Positions 24,627 through 32,910 of a stretch of 38,743 nucleotides of DNA are shown in pieces. How positions within the stretch are numbered: position 1 is the first letter of the stretch; every line of letters starts with the position of its first letter. Below the pieces are notes generated by a model. That model saw only the letters and a list, made by a program, of their open reading frames with translations, made no database searches and was not told where the DNA came from. This DNA is from Acidobacteriota bacterium (GTDB lineage Bacteria; Acidobacteriota; Vicinamibacteria; Vicinamibacterales; 2-12-FULL-66-21). The stretch lies in the NCBI GenBank assembly GCA_003223835.1, contig QHWR01000084.1:1-38743 (forward strand). The letters are read 5' to 3'. A program made the position numbers and the translations under genes.

Positions 24627-26980
24627 ACGTTTCCGTCATTCTGTACGGCGGCGGCGTTCCGCTGCTGCGCAGCGCGGACGCCGCGATGGCGGCGGGCGCC
24701 GCCGAGCTGTTCGTGCTGGCGGATCCGGGCGATCCGCTGCGCCGATCGATCGCCGATCGCCTCCGCGCGCGTGAAGTCGACGCCGCGCCATCCGGCATGT
24801 CGGCGGACGCGCTGAACGCCGCCGCGACAAGCGCCTCCGGCGACGCGCTCCTGTTCGTGCCCGCCGGGTACGAGCTGTCCTGTGACGCCGGCGCCGTGAT
24901 CGCCGAGGCGTTCCGTCACGATCCGTCGCTCGCGTTGTTCGGCGGCGCCATTTCGGTCGAAACGGACGACGCCGTCCATGGCGCCTTATGGATGCCTCGC
25001 GGCGAAACCGTCGTGACGCTGCTGGCCGATCCCCGCTCCATGCCGCCTGTCTGGGCGGTGCGGCGTGCGGCCTGGCCCGGAGCGTTCGACGCGTCGCTCG
25101 ACGACCTCGCCGTCGCAGACCTCTGGGTCCGTGTGCTGGCCGCCGGTTGCACGGCGCATGTCGACCGGGTGCCCATCGCGCGGCGCCCGGCGTCGCTGCC
25201 GTCCCGCTGGAGTCTCAGCCTGGATTCTCCCTCTTACGTGCGCGCGTTCGAATCCTTGCTGCGTAAACACGCATCGCTCGTCTCGTGCCACATGCAGGCG
25301 CTCGTCATCGAGCGGGAGGTCCGCTACGCGCGGCTGCGCGACGAGCACACGCGGCTTCTCGCGCGGCGCGACGCGGCGCTCGCGGAGCTGGACGCCCTGC
25401 GCTCGCAGGCGGCCCACCATCGCGCGTTCCTCGCGCACCATGGACTCGACCGTCTCGACTGGGGAGATCTGCGGCGCCCCGACCCGGTGGCGCGCGATTG
25501 GGGGTATCAACGCGGCGGTCCAGTCGATCGACCCTTCATCGCGCGGTTCATCGCATCACACTCGGCGGACGTGCACGGCGCCGTCCTCGAAGTCCAGGAA
25601 AACGACCTCACCGTTCGCTTCGGCCGCGCCCGCGTGACGCGCGCGGACGTCGTCGACGTCGATTCCGGGAACGGCAACGCGACGGTCGTCGCCGATCTGC
25701 GCGATGCGCGCGGCATCGCGGCGTCGACGTACGACTGCGTCATCCTCACGCAGACCGCGCACGTGATAGACGACGTCGAGGCGGTCCTGCGCGAGTGCCT
25801 GAGGATCCTGAAGCCCGGCGGCGTGCTCCTCGCGACGTTTCCGTGCGCGAGCCGAGTCTGCCTCGAGTACGGCCCGCGCGGCGACTTCTGGCGCATGACG
25901 CCTGCCGGCGCCGAAACCCTCGTCCGGCGGGTGTTCGGGCACGACGTGGAGGTCACCGCGTTCGGCAACGTGCTGACCCAGGTCGCGTTTCTGCACGGAC
26001 TTGGCGCGACGGAGCTGACCGAACGCGAGCTGGAGACCGCCGATCCATACAACCCCATGCTCGTCGGCGTTCGCGCACGGCGGCCGCCGTCACGTCCGCC
26101 GGCGCGCCGGCGGCGCGGCGGCGTTCTTCTCTATCACCGCGTCGAGCAAGGGCCCCCCGGCGAGCTGGATCTGAACGTATCGCCCGATCTGTTCCGCGCG
26201 CACCTGGATCGTCTCGCGCGCTCCCACGAAATCATCGCGCTGACCGACCTGTTGTCGTTGGAGCCCGAGGACCTCCCCGACCGCGCGCTCGCGATCACGT
26301 TCGACGATGGGTACGAACATCATGTGGGCACGGTCGCGCCGCTCCTCGAAGCGCGGCGGATTCCCGCGACGTTCTTCGTGAATTCGGCGGGGCTCGAGGA
26401 CGGTGCCGAGCACTGGTGGGACACGCTCGAGCGGCTGTTGTCCGTGTGCCCGAACGAGGCCGGCAGCGGGCCGTGGCTGATCCACGATCCGTGCGTCGCC
26501 GCGGCGACGGCGGAAGAGCGCGCCCGGCTGATAGACGACTTCCGGCGGCGCCTCGGAGACGTCGCGCTGCCGCCGCCGCGCCGCACGCTGACACGCGACG
26601 GCGTGCGCGCGCTTGCAGCCTGCCGGAGCGTGACGATCGGCGCGCACGGCGTGGACCATCTGATGGTCACGCGGCTCGGCGAGGACGGCAGGCGGAGAGA
26701 GATGCAGGCGTGCCGCGAGGCGCTGCAGGCGGCGACGGGAACGCCCGTGACGCTTTTCGCCTATCCCTACGGCGCGGTCGATGTCGCATCGGCCGACACC
26801 GCTCGCGCGCTGTTCGCGTTTGCGGCCGATTGCTCGGCGAGCGCCGTGCCGGTGTCGTTCGACGTCGCGCGTGTGCCGCGGCTGGACGTCAAAGCGTGGG
26901 ACGCCGCGGTCCTCGAGGCGCGCATCGACGCGTGGGCGGCGGAACCGGCCGATCGCTCCGCGATCAGCTTCTTGCCATGA
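24623..26980 (+). CDS. Three-domain protein: GT2-like, SAM methyltransferase, polysaccharide deacetylase
   Basis: 785 residues from GTG 24623. Residues 1 to about 215 resemble a GT2 fold but without clear DDGS or DxD motifs, so it may be inactive. A helical stretch leads to a class I methyltransferase (about 285-490): GYQRGGPVDRPFIARF, VDVDSGNGNATVVADLRD, YDCVILTQTAHVIDDVEAVLRECLRILKPGGVLLATFPC. After a Pro/Arg linker comes a CE4/NodB deacetylase (about 510-785): LLYHRV, TFDDGY at about 559 with the metal-binding Asp pair, and GAHGVDH at about 673 for the His ligands. One polypeptide could methylate and N-deacetylate the exported glycan. No signal peptide is visible, so it would act in the cytoplasm. 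Its last 17 nt overlap the convergent HEAT gene. Confidence 0.88.
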   Translation: MNVSVILYGGGVPLLRSADAAMAAGAAELFVLADPGDPLRRSIADRLRAREVDAAPSGMSADALNAAATSASGDALLFVPAGYELSCDAGAVIAEAFRHDPSLALFGGAISVETDDAVHGALWMPRGETVVTLLADPRSMPPVWAVRRAAWPGAFDASLDDLAVADLWVRVLAAGCTAHVDRVPIARRPASLPSRWSLSLDSPSYVRAFESLLRKHASLVSCHMQALVIEREVRYARLRDEHTRLLARRDAALAELDALRSQAAHHRAFLAHHGLDRLDWGDLRRPDPVARDWGYQRGGPVDRPFIARFIASHSADVHGAVLEVQENDLTVRFGRARVTRADVVDVDSGNGNATVVADLRDARGIAASTYDCVILTQTAHVIDDVEAVLRECLRILKPGGVLLATFPCASRVCLEYGPRGDFWRMTPAGAETLVRRVFGHDVEVTAFGNVLTQVAFLHGLGATELTERELETADPYNPMLVGVRARRPPSRPPARRRRGGVLLYHRVEQGPPGELDLNVSPDLFRAHLDRLARSHEIIALTDLLSLEPEDLPDRALAITFDDGYEHHVGTVAPLLEARRIPATFFVNSAGLEDGAEHWWDTLERLLSVCPNEAGSGPWLIHDPCVAAATAEERARLIDDFRRRLGDVALPPPRRTLTRDGVRALAACRSVTIGAHGVDHLMVTRLGEDGRRREMQACREALQAATGTPVTLFAYPYGAVDVASADTARALFAFAADCSASAVPVSFDVARVPRLDVKAWDAAVLEARIDAWAAEPADRSAISFLP

Positions 26981-27980
26981 GATCGACGGCGGCTTCCGGC
27001 CACCGCGCGATGACGCGTTTCAGCGCCGTGTGCCGCCGCGTCAACCCTTCGCGCTGCACGATCGCGCGAAACGCGGTCGCGACGTGCTCGCGCCACCACG
27101 CGTCCCCGCTCCGCGAGGAGGCGGCGTAAGCGGCGGCGAGCGGCTCGAGGCAGGTTGCGTCGCCGACGTCCTCGAGCGCCGCGAGGAACGCGGCCGGCAG
27201 CCGTTCGGTCTGGATCAGGCTGTCGCGGAGGTCATACAAGGCGAGGCGGCTGCCGCGGGCGGCGAGCGCCTGGTGCGCAAGGCCCCGCACCACCCGCCAT
27301 TCGGCCCGCCGCTCGTCGTCGCGTTCCTTCTGCTCCTGTGAGCGCACCGCGTCGATCACGTGCTGGACGTCCATCAGCGACGCCGTGCCCCCCTGCCGCG
27401 CCAGCAGGCGTTTGAGGACGTCGGGCGCGACCGGCAGCCGTCCGTCGACGGCCGCGCGCCAGACGGCGTCCGGCGATCGCCGCGCCGGTTCCGGCGCGCG
27501 GGCGCGGACCGCCGCGTCCGGGTCGTCGGCGAGCGTGCGGCGGACCGGATCGACGAGCGCGGCTGGAAGTACGCGGAGCGCGTCGAATGCGGCAAGCCGC
27601 GTGTCTGACGGACGCTGACGATCGAGCGCGACGGAGACGAGCGCGTCGAAGGCGTCCCGGGCGGCGGGCGTGTCCGGGGCGGTCAGAAAGCTGCCAAGCA
27701 GTGAAATCGCGGCGAACACCGTCGCGGCATCGCCGTCCGCGAGCGCGGCGCGCGCAAGCGGCAGGGCGCGCGGGTCGCCGATCGCTTCGAGCGCCTGCAG
27801 CATGCCCGCTCGCGCGCGGCCGGACGCGGCGGAGGAGAACTCCCGCAGGAGGTGTTCCGCGGCGCGGGCGCCGATGACCGCCAGCCGCGCCACGGCCGTC
27901 TCGCGCCGTGTATCGTCGGCGCCGCCGAGCGCCTCGATCAGCTGTTGGATTTCGCCGGCTGACGATGGCTTGATCACCAT
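26964..27980 (-). CDS. HEAT-repeat protein, function unknown
   Basis: 338 residues from ATG 27980 (MVIKPSSAGEIQQLIEALGG). The listed 374-residue form would translate the intergenic octamer array (HQFTNSPLHEF) and is rejected. The protein is all-helical with HEAT-like units: ETAVARLAVIGARAAEHLLREF, RARAGMLQALEAIGDPRALPLARAAL, DTRLAAFDALRVLPAALVDPV. The C-terminal half is less regular and very Arg-rich. No signal peptide or catalytic motif is seen. HEAT repeats bind proteins or nucleic acids; the partner is unknown. It lies downstream of ompA on the same strand, separated by the inverted octamer arrays. Confidence 0.82.
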   Translation of the reverse strand: MVIKPSSAGEIQQLIEALGGADDTRRETAVARLAVIGARAAEHLLREFSSAASGRARAGMLQALEAIGDPRALPLARAALADGDAATVFAAISLLGSFLTAPDTPAARDAFDALVSVALDRQRPSDTRLAAFDALRVLPAALVDPVRRTLADDPDAAVRARAPEPARRSPDAVWRAAVDGRLPVAPDVLKRLLARQGGTASLMDVQHVIDAVRSQEQKERDDERRAEWRVVRGLAHQALAARGSRLALYDLRDSLIQTERLPAAFLAALEDVGDATCLEPLAAAYAASSRSGDAWWREHVATAFRAIVQREGLTRRHTALKRVIARWPEAAVDLMARS

Positions 27981-28006
27981 CGCCGGACATTGTAATGAGA
28001 CGCGAA

Positions 28007-28118
28007 ATTCGTGAAGTGGTGAATTTGTGAATTGGTGAATTGGTGGATCGCGTGTTGGTGAATCAGTGAGTCGGTGAGTGTTCACCAACTCACCAATTCA
28101 CCGATTCACCAACTCACG
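28007..28118. repeat. Inverted pair of octamer arrays (TGGTGAAT)n / (TCACCAAT)n
   Basis: The left part (to 28080) is a degenerate tandem run of TGGTGAAT-type octamers: tggtgaat, ttgtgaat, tggtgaat, tggtggat, tggtgaat. The right part (28081-28117) runs TTCACCAAC-TCACCAAT-TCACCGAT-TCACCAAC-TCAC, its reverse complement. The segments flanking the centre (GTTGGTGAATCAGTGAGTCGGTGAGT against the right array) can form a long imperfect hairpin. It fills nearly the whole gap between ompA and the HEAT gene and begins 2-3 nt after the ompA stop. Confidence 0.88.
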
Positions 28119-28119
28119 A

Positions 28120-29801
28120 CTACTGGGTCACCCTGACCACCAGCGCCGCACGGCGATTGAGGCGGCGCGTTTCCTCGCGGCTGTTGTCGTACTTCGGCCG
28201 CTCCTCGCCGTAGCTCACCGTGCGCATCCGGTCGGCGCCGACCCCGCGGCTCACCAGATACTCGCGCACCGACGTCGCGCGCCGCTCGCCCAGCGCCAGG
28301 TTGTATTCCGCCGTCCCGATGTTGCACGTGTGGCCTTCGATCTCGATCCGCACGTTCGGGTTGTCCTGCAGCGTCCGGGCCGCAGGCTGTAGCGGTCGAA
28401 ATCGAAGTGCACGTCCTCGAACGTGTACTCGATGACGGGCGGCTTGGTCACTTGGATCGTCACCGTGTCGGACGCGCTCTTGTTGTCCTGCGGACAGGTC
28501 GCCGTCACCGTCACCGGCACCGGCCCTTCCTGCATCGGCGCCGTCCACGGCGTGGATTGCGCGGTGGCGTTGGTGAACGTGCCCGCCGGCGCGCTCCACC
28601 GATACGTGACCGTGCAGCCGATCGAGTCGTTCACCGTGGCCGTCACGGTTGACGTCTTGCCGACTTCCACCGTGCACGGGTTGCAGGCCGCTTTCACCGA
28701 CAGCGTATGCTCCGGCGCGGGCGGCGGCGGGGGCGGCGGCAGCGGCGGGGGCGGCGGCACGTAAATCCGGACGCCGGGGTGATACCCGAGCCGGAACACG
28801 TAATCCATCTTGTCGCCGATCCCGTTCGTGTACTGCGGCAGGAACTCGTCGCGCGTGTCCATGTTGAGGCGCCAGATCCACGCCGCCCCCGCGAACACGC
28901 CGCTCTTGCCCTGCCACGTGAGCCCCAGATTCAGGTAGGTCGGCGACTTGACCGTCTCGGTGAAGCCGGCCGGCAGGATCGATCCGTCCACGGCGATGAG
29001 CGTGGACTTCACCGCCAGCGAGCTCTTGCTGTAGGCCTCGCCGAAGAGTTCCGCCGTGAAGCGCAGCGCCTGCCGCGACGGCACCCCGACGCCCGCGCCC
29101 CACCGGAAGCCGTTCGGCTCGTCCACCTCGCTCGGGCTGCCGCGGACGATGAACCCGGCGTAGCCCGACACCTCCGCGCGCTCGTTGATCTCGCTGCTGA
29201 CGACCGCGTCGACGACGAAGTCCACTTTCCCCGTGCCCGCCCCGTGCGACTTGCTGCCCGTCGGCAGCTTCAACATCGGCCGCAGCGCAAACGCCGCCGG
29301 CTGCTGCCGCCACTGCGACGTCAGGTTGATCTTCGCCCCGATCCACAGGTCGCCGACGTTATTGCCCGTCCACCCTTCGTTGACCAGCGGATATTCGGGC
29401 ACGTAGCCGCCGGCACCCGCAATCGACGGCACGAACAACGGCCGGATGTCCCGATCGATCCGGTTGACGACGGTCAACGCGCCGAAGATCTCGGCGCGGT
29501 CGCCGACCCCGTAGCCGAACGTGATCGGCCAGTTCGACACGTCGGTGAAGCCCTGGTTGTCGTCGAAGTTGACGCGGTAGGCGCTGATCGAAAATTTTCC
29601 GGCGGGCAGAATCTCGCCCGTCGGCACCATCCAGAGCCCGGTGTCCCCCATGTACGTCGTGGTCGCCGGGCGCGTTTCGGTCGTGCTCGCGGGCGGCGGC
29701 GGAGGCGGCGGCTGTTGCGGCGCAGGCGTCTGCGCGATGGCCGTCAGGGGCGTCGCGACCAGCCAGGCCGCCAGTCCCCAGGTGCTCGCACACTGTCTCA
29801 T
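28120..29801 (-). pseudogene. OmpA-family outer membrane protein with beta-barrel, Pro-rich linker and Ig-like domain; frame broken before the OmpA domain
   Basis: From ATG 29801: a signal peptide (WGLAAWLVATPLTAIAQ), a Pro-rich stretch, a barrel-like region (MGDTGLWMVPTGEILPAGKFSISAYR to about 370), a PPPPPLPPPPPPP linker and an Ig/PKD-like domain (KAACNPCTVEVGKTSTVTATV). The OmpA peptidoglycan-binding domain then starts FEDVHFDFDRYSLRP. Here, near 28380-28390, the frame is lost. The rest (TLQDNPNVRIEIEGHTCNIGTAEYNLALGERRATSVREYLVSRGV...LNRRAALVV) continues in another frame to TAG at 28120. Homologous spacing normally has about 10 more residues between SLRP and TLQ, so a small deletion not divisible by three is likely. 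Intact, it would be an outer-membrane protein anchored to peptidoglycan. ATG 29852 is a less likely start. Confidence 0.85.
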
Positions 29802-29860
29802 GATCTCGACCTTTCCGTCCTGTCCCGGGCGCGAGCCGCGCCCCGAGCTCATCTTTACCC

Positions 29861-29889
29861 AGAGTAGAGCTTTACTGGGGGGCAGTCAA
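29861..29889 (-). promoter_or_regulatory. Putative sigma-70-type promoter for the ompA-family gene
   Basis: On the minus strand TTGACT (29889-29884), a 17-nt spacer and TACTCT (29866-29861) lie about 60 nt upstream of the ompA ATG. Five of six -35 bases and four of six -10 bases match consensus. Confidence 0.55.
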
Positions 29890-29939
29890 ACGAAACTGCT
29901 CCAATTCTGCACACTTTTTCGGCGATGACGGGACGCAAA

Positions 29940-30758
29940 TCAGTCGGCGGCGGGACCGCGTGTCTTGCCGAACATCCACGCGATGAAAATGCTGATCGCG
30001 TAGAGACCGAGCATCGGGACGGCCATGATCAGCTGCGACATCGCGTCGGTGCCGGGGCTGATCACGGCGGCGACGATGAAGATGACGAGGACGGCGTACT
30101 TGAAGTAGCGGAGCAGGAACTGGGCGGTGATGATGCCCAGCCGCGCGAGGAAGAATACGAGGGTCGGCATCTCGAAGATGAGACCGAAGCCAAGAATCAT
30201 CTTCGTGTACAGCCCGAACGCCTCGTCTATCTTCGGCATGAACGTCATGTAGTTCGTGCTGAAGCTGATGAAAAACTTCCACGTCCACGGGAACGCGACG
30301 AAATGACAGAAGAGGCCGCCGAGAATGAAGAAGACCGACGACAGGAACACGAACGGAATCGCGAATTTCTTCTCGTGCGAGTACAGACCGGGGGCGATGA
30401 ACAACCAGACCTGCCACAGCACCCACGGGGACGAGATGAAGAGACCGGCGAGAAAGCCAATCTTCAGATACAGCATGAACGGCTCGGCGCCGCTCGTGTA
30501 AATCAGCGTGCCTCCCTTCGGCAGCATCTGCTGGAGCGGGCGCATGATGAAGTCGAAGATCCGGCGGATGAAGATGTAGGCGATGGCGCAGCCGACCGCG
30601 AGTCCGATGATCGACTGAATCAGCCGTTTCCGGAGCTCGTCGAGGTGCTCCAGAAACGACATCTTCCCCGAGTCTTCGAGGTCGTCGGCGTCGGTGATGG
30701 TGAGGCGGCGATCGTCCTCGTCGTCGCGCGCGGCGCCGGGGAACGGCACGAGTGCCAT
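29940..30758 (-). CDS. tatC: Sec-independent protein translocase TatC
   Basis: 272 residues with six hydrophobic segments. TatC hallmarks are clear: SFLEHLDELRKRLIQSI at the cytoplasmic N-terminus, including the invariant Glu of the signal-peptide site, then FIMRPL, YTSGAEPFMLYLKIGFLAGLFISSPWVLWQVWLFIAPGLYSHEKK, FGLIFEMPTLVFFLARLG and AVISPGTDAMSQLIMAVPMLGLYAIS. TatC recognises twin-arginine signal peptides and, with TatA, moves folded proteins across the inner membrane. The first 30 residues are an acidic extension (DDEDDRRLTITDADDLED). It starts 9 nt after the tatA stop in a tatAC operon. Confidence 0.97.
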   Translation of the reverse strand: MALVPFPGAARDDEDDRRLTITDADDLEDSGKMSFLEHLDELRKRLIQSIIGLAVGCAIAYIFIRRIFDFIMRPLQQMLPKGGTLIYTSGAEPFMLYLKIGFLAGLFISSPWVLWQVWLFIAPGLYSHEKKFAIPFVFLSSVFFILGGLFCHFVAFPWTWKFFISFSTNYMTFMPKIDEAFGLYTKMILGFGLIFEMPTLVFFLARLGIITAQFLLRYFKYAVLVIFIVAAVISPGTDAMSQLIMAVPMLGLYAISIFIAWMFGKTRGPAAD

Positions 30759-30767
30759 GGTGGCGCC

Positions 30768-31049
30768 TCAGGCGCCGCCGTTCTGGCGCGGGATGCTCGG
30801 CGCGCGATCGGTCGCGGCGGTCTCGTCGGGCGTCGGCCGCTGCTGCTCCGCGGCGCGGTTCTCGGTGCGCCGGTCTTCGATGCGGATTTCCTCCTCGAGC
30901 GTGCTCTTCAGCTCGTTCGAGGCGCGCTTGAACTCCGCCAGGCTCTTGCCGAGCGACTTGCCCAGTTCGGGCAGTTTGCGCGGCCCGAAGATGATCAGCG
31001 CGATGGTAAAGATAATGATCAGCTCGGGAACGCCAACGGAGCCAAACAT
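30768..31049 (-). CDS. tatA: Twin-arginine translocase TatA/TatE-type subunit
   Basis: 93 residues from ATG 31049 with AAGGA ahead; the listed 115-residue form starts upstream in the leader. The N-terminal helix PELIIIFTIALIIFGPRKLPELGKSLGKSLAEFKRASNELK shows the TatA order: short TM, FGPRKLPELG hinge, amphipathic helix. An acidic tail and a disordered Pro/Thr-rich C-terminus follow. TatA polymerises to form the translocation path. No separate tatB is in view, so this subunit may serve both roles. Confidence 0.95.
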   Translation of the reverse strand: MFGSVGVPELIIIFTIALIIFGPRKLPELGKSLGKSLAEFKRASNELKSTLEEEIRIEDRRTENRAAEQQRPTPDETAATDRAPSIPRQNGGA

Positions 31050-31114
31050 AACGCAAATCCTTGAAATTCCGCGATTTACCCGGACATGGACGGCGGAAGC
31101 GGCCGCCCTCCGCA

Positions 31115-31144
31115 ATTATAGGGACGCGCGTTCGACCGGGTCAA
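31115..31144 (-). promoter_or_regulatory. Strong sigma-70 promoter for tatAC
   Basis: On the minus strand TTGACC (31144-31139), an 18-nt spacer and a perfect TATAAT (31120-31115), about 65 nt upstream of the tatA ATG. A GC-rich palindrome (GGCGG...CCGCC, about 31091-31107) lies in the leader. Confidence 0.75.
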
Positions 31145-31195
31145 GCGCGGGGCCGGAATCAGGCGATCTCGTTGCGGCCCTTGCAGTTCGTCTGT

Positions 31196-31201
31196 TACGA
31201 T
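31196..31201 (+). promoter_or_regulatory. Putative -10 box for ctpA, implying a leaderless transcript
   Basis: TACGAT ends 7 nt before the ctpA ATG; TTGCGG stands 18 nt upstream of it as a weak -35. No Shine-Dalgarno lies between the box and the ATG, so transcription probably starts at or next to the start codon. Confidence 0.4.
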
Positions 31202-31208
31202 CCTCTAT

Positions 31209-32831
31209 ATGCGTACTCCCCGCGTTTTCCCCGTCGCGCTGCTGGCCGTCGTCGTCTCGGCCCTCATCGGCGGCTTCTTTGGCAGCAACGTCCTCGCCAA
31301 GCAGGACCAGGTCACGCAGCATTACCGCGTGTTCACCGCGGCGCTCGCCGCGATCGACCGGGAGTACGTGGAAGACGTCCCGTCCGACCGTCTCGTGTAC
31401 GGCGCGGTATCGGGCATGCTGCAGACACTCGACCCGCATTCGAGCTTTTTCGATCCCAAACAGTACGCGCAGATGCGGGAGCGGCAGGAAGGGCGCTACT
31501 ACGGCCTCGGCATTTCGATCCAGGTGATCGACGGCGACATCACCGTGATGTCGATCTTCGAGGGATCGCCGGCTTACAAGAAGGGCATCCGTCGCGGTGA
31601 CGTGATCGCGCGGATCGAAGGACAAGACACCAAGAACTGGACGACGGACGCGGCGGTCAGGAAACTGAAAGGCCCGAAGGGGACCACCGTCAACATCGGC
31701 ATCCGGCGGCCCGGCGTTGACGGGCTGATCGACATGACCGTCGAGCGCGACGAGGTCAACATCACGACGGTGCGCGGCGTGTTCATGCTCGACGCGCAGA
31801 CCGGCTACGTGAAGCTCGGCGATTTTTCGGAAACGTCGGACCGCGAGGTCGGCGACGCGATCGAGAAGCTGGAGGCGCAGGGCATGAAGCGTCTCGTGTT
31901 CGATCTGCGCGACAACCCGGGCGGCCCACTGGAACAGGCGATCCGGATCGCCAACCGTTTTCTCCCGCGCGGCGACATGATCGTCTACACGCGCGGCCGC
32001 GTGCCCAACGCCGACCAGGATTATCGCGGCACCGAGCAGCCCGACTACACGGGCCCGATGCTCGTGCTGGTGAATCGTAACAGCGCGAGCGCGTCGGAGA
32101 TCGTCACCGGCGCGCTGCAGGATCACGATCGCGGCCTCGTCGTCGGCGAGCGGACGTTCGGGAAGGCGCTCGTGCAATCCGTCTATCGCATCAGCGAAGG
32201 GGCGGGGCTCGCGCTCACGACCGGCCGCTACTACACGCCCAGCGGACGCATGATCCAGCGGCCGTGGGATGGCGCCTTCGACGAATACCTGACGTACACG
32301 ATGCGCGAGCAGGTCGAGGAGCGGCCGCACTCGGCGGCGGAGTTGAAGTACACCGACGCGGGACGAAAGGTGTACGGCGGCGGCGGGATCGAGCCGGACA
32401 AGTTCTTCGTCGGGCCGGTGCAGGGTTTCAACCCCACGCGGTTCAGCCGATCGCTCTACGCGCGGCAGGCGTTCGAGAACTACGCGGAGCGCTACACCGC
32501 CGAAGGGGACACGCGGATGAGCGCCGCGACGAAAGGACGCAAACATCTCGCGCGCGGCTTCGCCACCACCGACGAGATGCTCGCCGATTTCAAGACGTTC
32601 CTGCAGAGCGAGAAGATCAAGGTTGACGAGGAGGCGTTCACCAAGGACGCCGACTTCCTCAAGGCCATGATCCACTTTCAGATCGACGTCGCGCTGTTCG
32701 GCATCTCCGAGGCGCAGAAGAATCTGATCGCGAGAGATCCGCAGGCGCAGTACGCGCTCGCGCAGTTCGGCGACGCCGTCAAGCTGACCGAGCTCGCGCG
32801 AAACCGCGTCGGCGCGAAGGGTGGAAACTGA
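31209..32831 (+). CDS. ctpA: S41-family carboxy-terminal processing protease (CtpA/Prc-like)
   Basis: 540 residues with an N-terminal signal or anchor helix (VALLAVVVSALIGGFFGSNVLA). The family order is present: LDPHSSFFDPKQYAQMRERQEGRYYGLGI, a PDZ domain (ISIQVIDGDITVMSIFEGSPAYKKGIRRGDVIARIEG) and the protease core FDLRDNPGGPLEQAI. The catalytic Ser cluster SASASE is at 292-297 and Lys319 in GERTFGKALVQ, the Ser/Lys dyad spacing of the family. About 110 extra C-terminal residues follow (YAERYTAEGD...), as in longer acidobacterial and Bacteroidota-type members. It trims or degrades periplasmic proteins from the C-terminus. It is divergent from tatA. Confidence 0.94.
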   Translation: MRTPRVFPVALLAVVVSALIGGFFGSNVLAKQDQVTQHYRVFTAALAAIDREYVEDVPSDRLVYGAVSGMLQTLDPHSSFFDPKQYAQMRERQEGRYYGLGISIQVIDGDITVMSIFEGSPAYKKGIRRGDVIARIEGQDTKNWTTDAAVRKLKGPKGTTVNIGIRRPGVDGLIDMTVERDEVNITTVRGVFMLDAQTGYVKLGDFSETSDREVGDAIEKLEAQGMKRLVFDLRDNPGGPLEQAIRIANRFLPRGDMIVYTRGRVPNADQDYRGTEQPDYTGPMLVLVNRNSASASEIVTGALQDHDRGLVVGERTFGKALVQSVYRISEGAGLALTTGRYYTPSGRMIQRPWDGAFDEYLTYTMREQVEERPHSAAELKYTDAGRKVYGGGGIEPDKFFVGPVQGFNPTRFSRSLYARQAFENYAERYTAEGDTRMSAATKGRKHLARGFATTDEMLADFKTFLQSEKIKVDEEAFTKDADFLKAMIHFQIDVALFGISEAQKNLIARDPQAQYALAQFGDAVKLTELARNRVGAKGGN

Positions 32832-32875
32832 TCGTTAGGTCATTCGGCCCTACATTTTGTGGCCGCACTTTGCGC

Positions 32876-32904
32876 TTGCCCCTAGGTATGGGGCTTGTTA
32901 GACT
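32876..32904 (+). promoter_or_regulatory. Putative sigma-70 promoter for the RNA/leader upstream of smc
   Basis: TTGCCC (32876-32881), a 17-nt spacer and TAGACT (32899-32904). Transcription would start near 32911, just ahead of the GC-rich structured segment. Confidence 0.55.
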
Positions 32905-32910
32905 GACCGC

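Noticed and set aside
27981-28088. N-terminal extension of the HEAT-repeat protein
   Set aside because: It translates the octamer array (HQFTNSP...) and the ATG at 27980 starts the conserved-looking protein.
28007-28118. CRISPR-like array
   Set aside because: Repeat units are 8 nt without unique spacers, are inverted at the middle, and no cas genes are present.
28707-29867. 386-residue plus-strand ORF
   Set aside because: It is the antisense shadow of the ompA-family gene, rich in Arg/His/Asp from GC-rich codons, with no domain.
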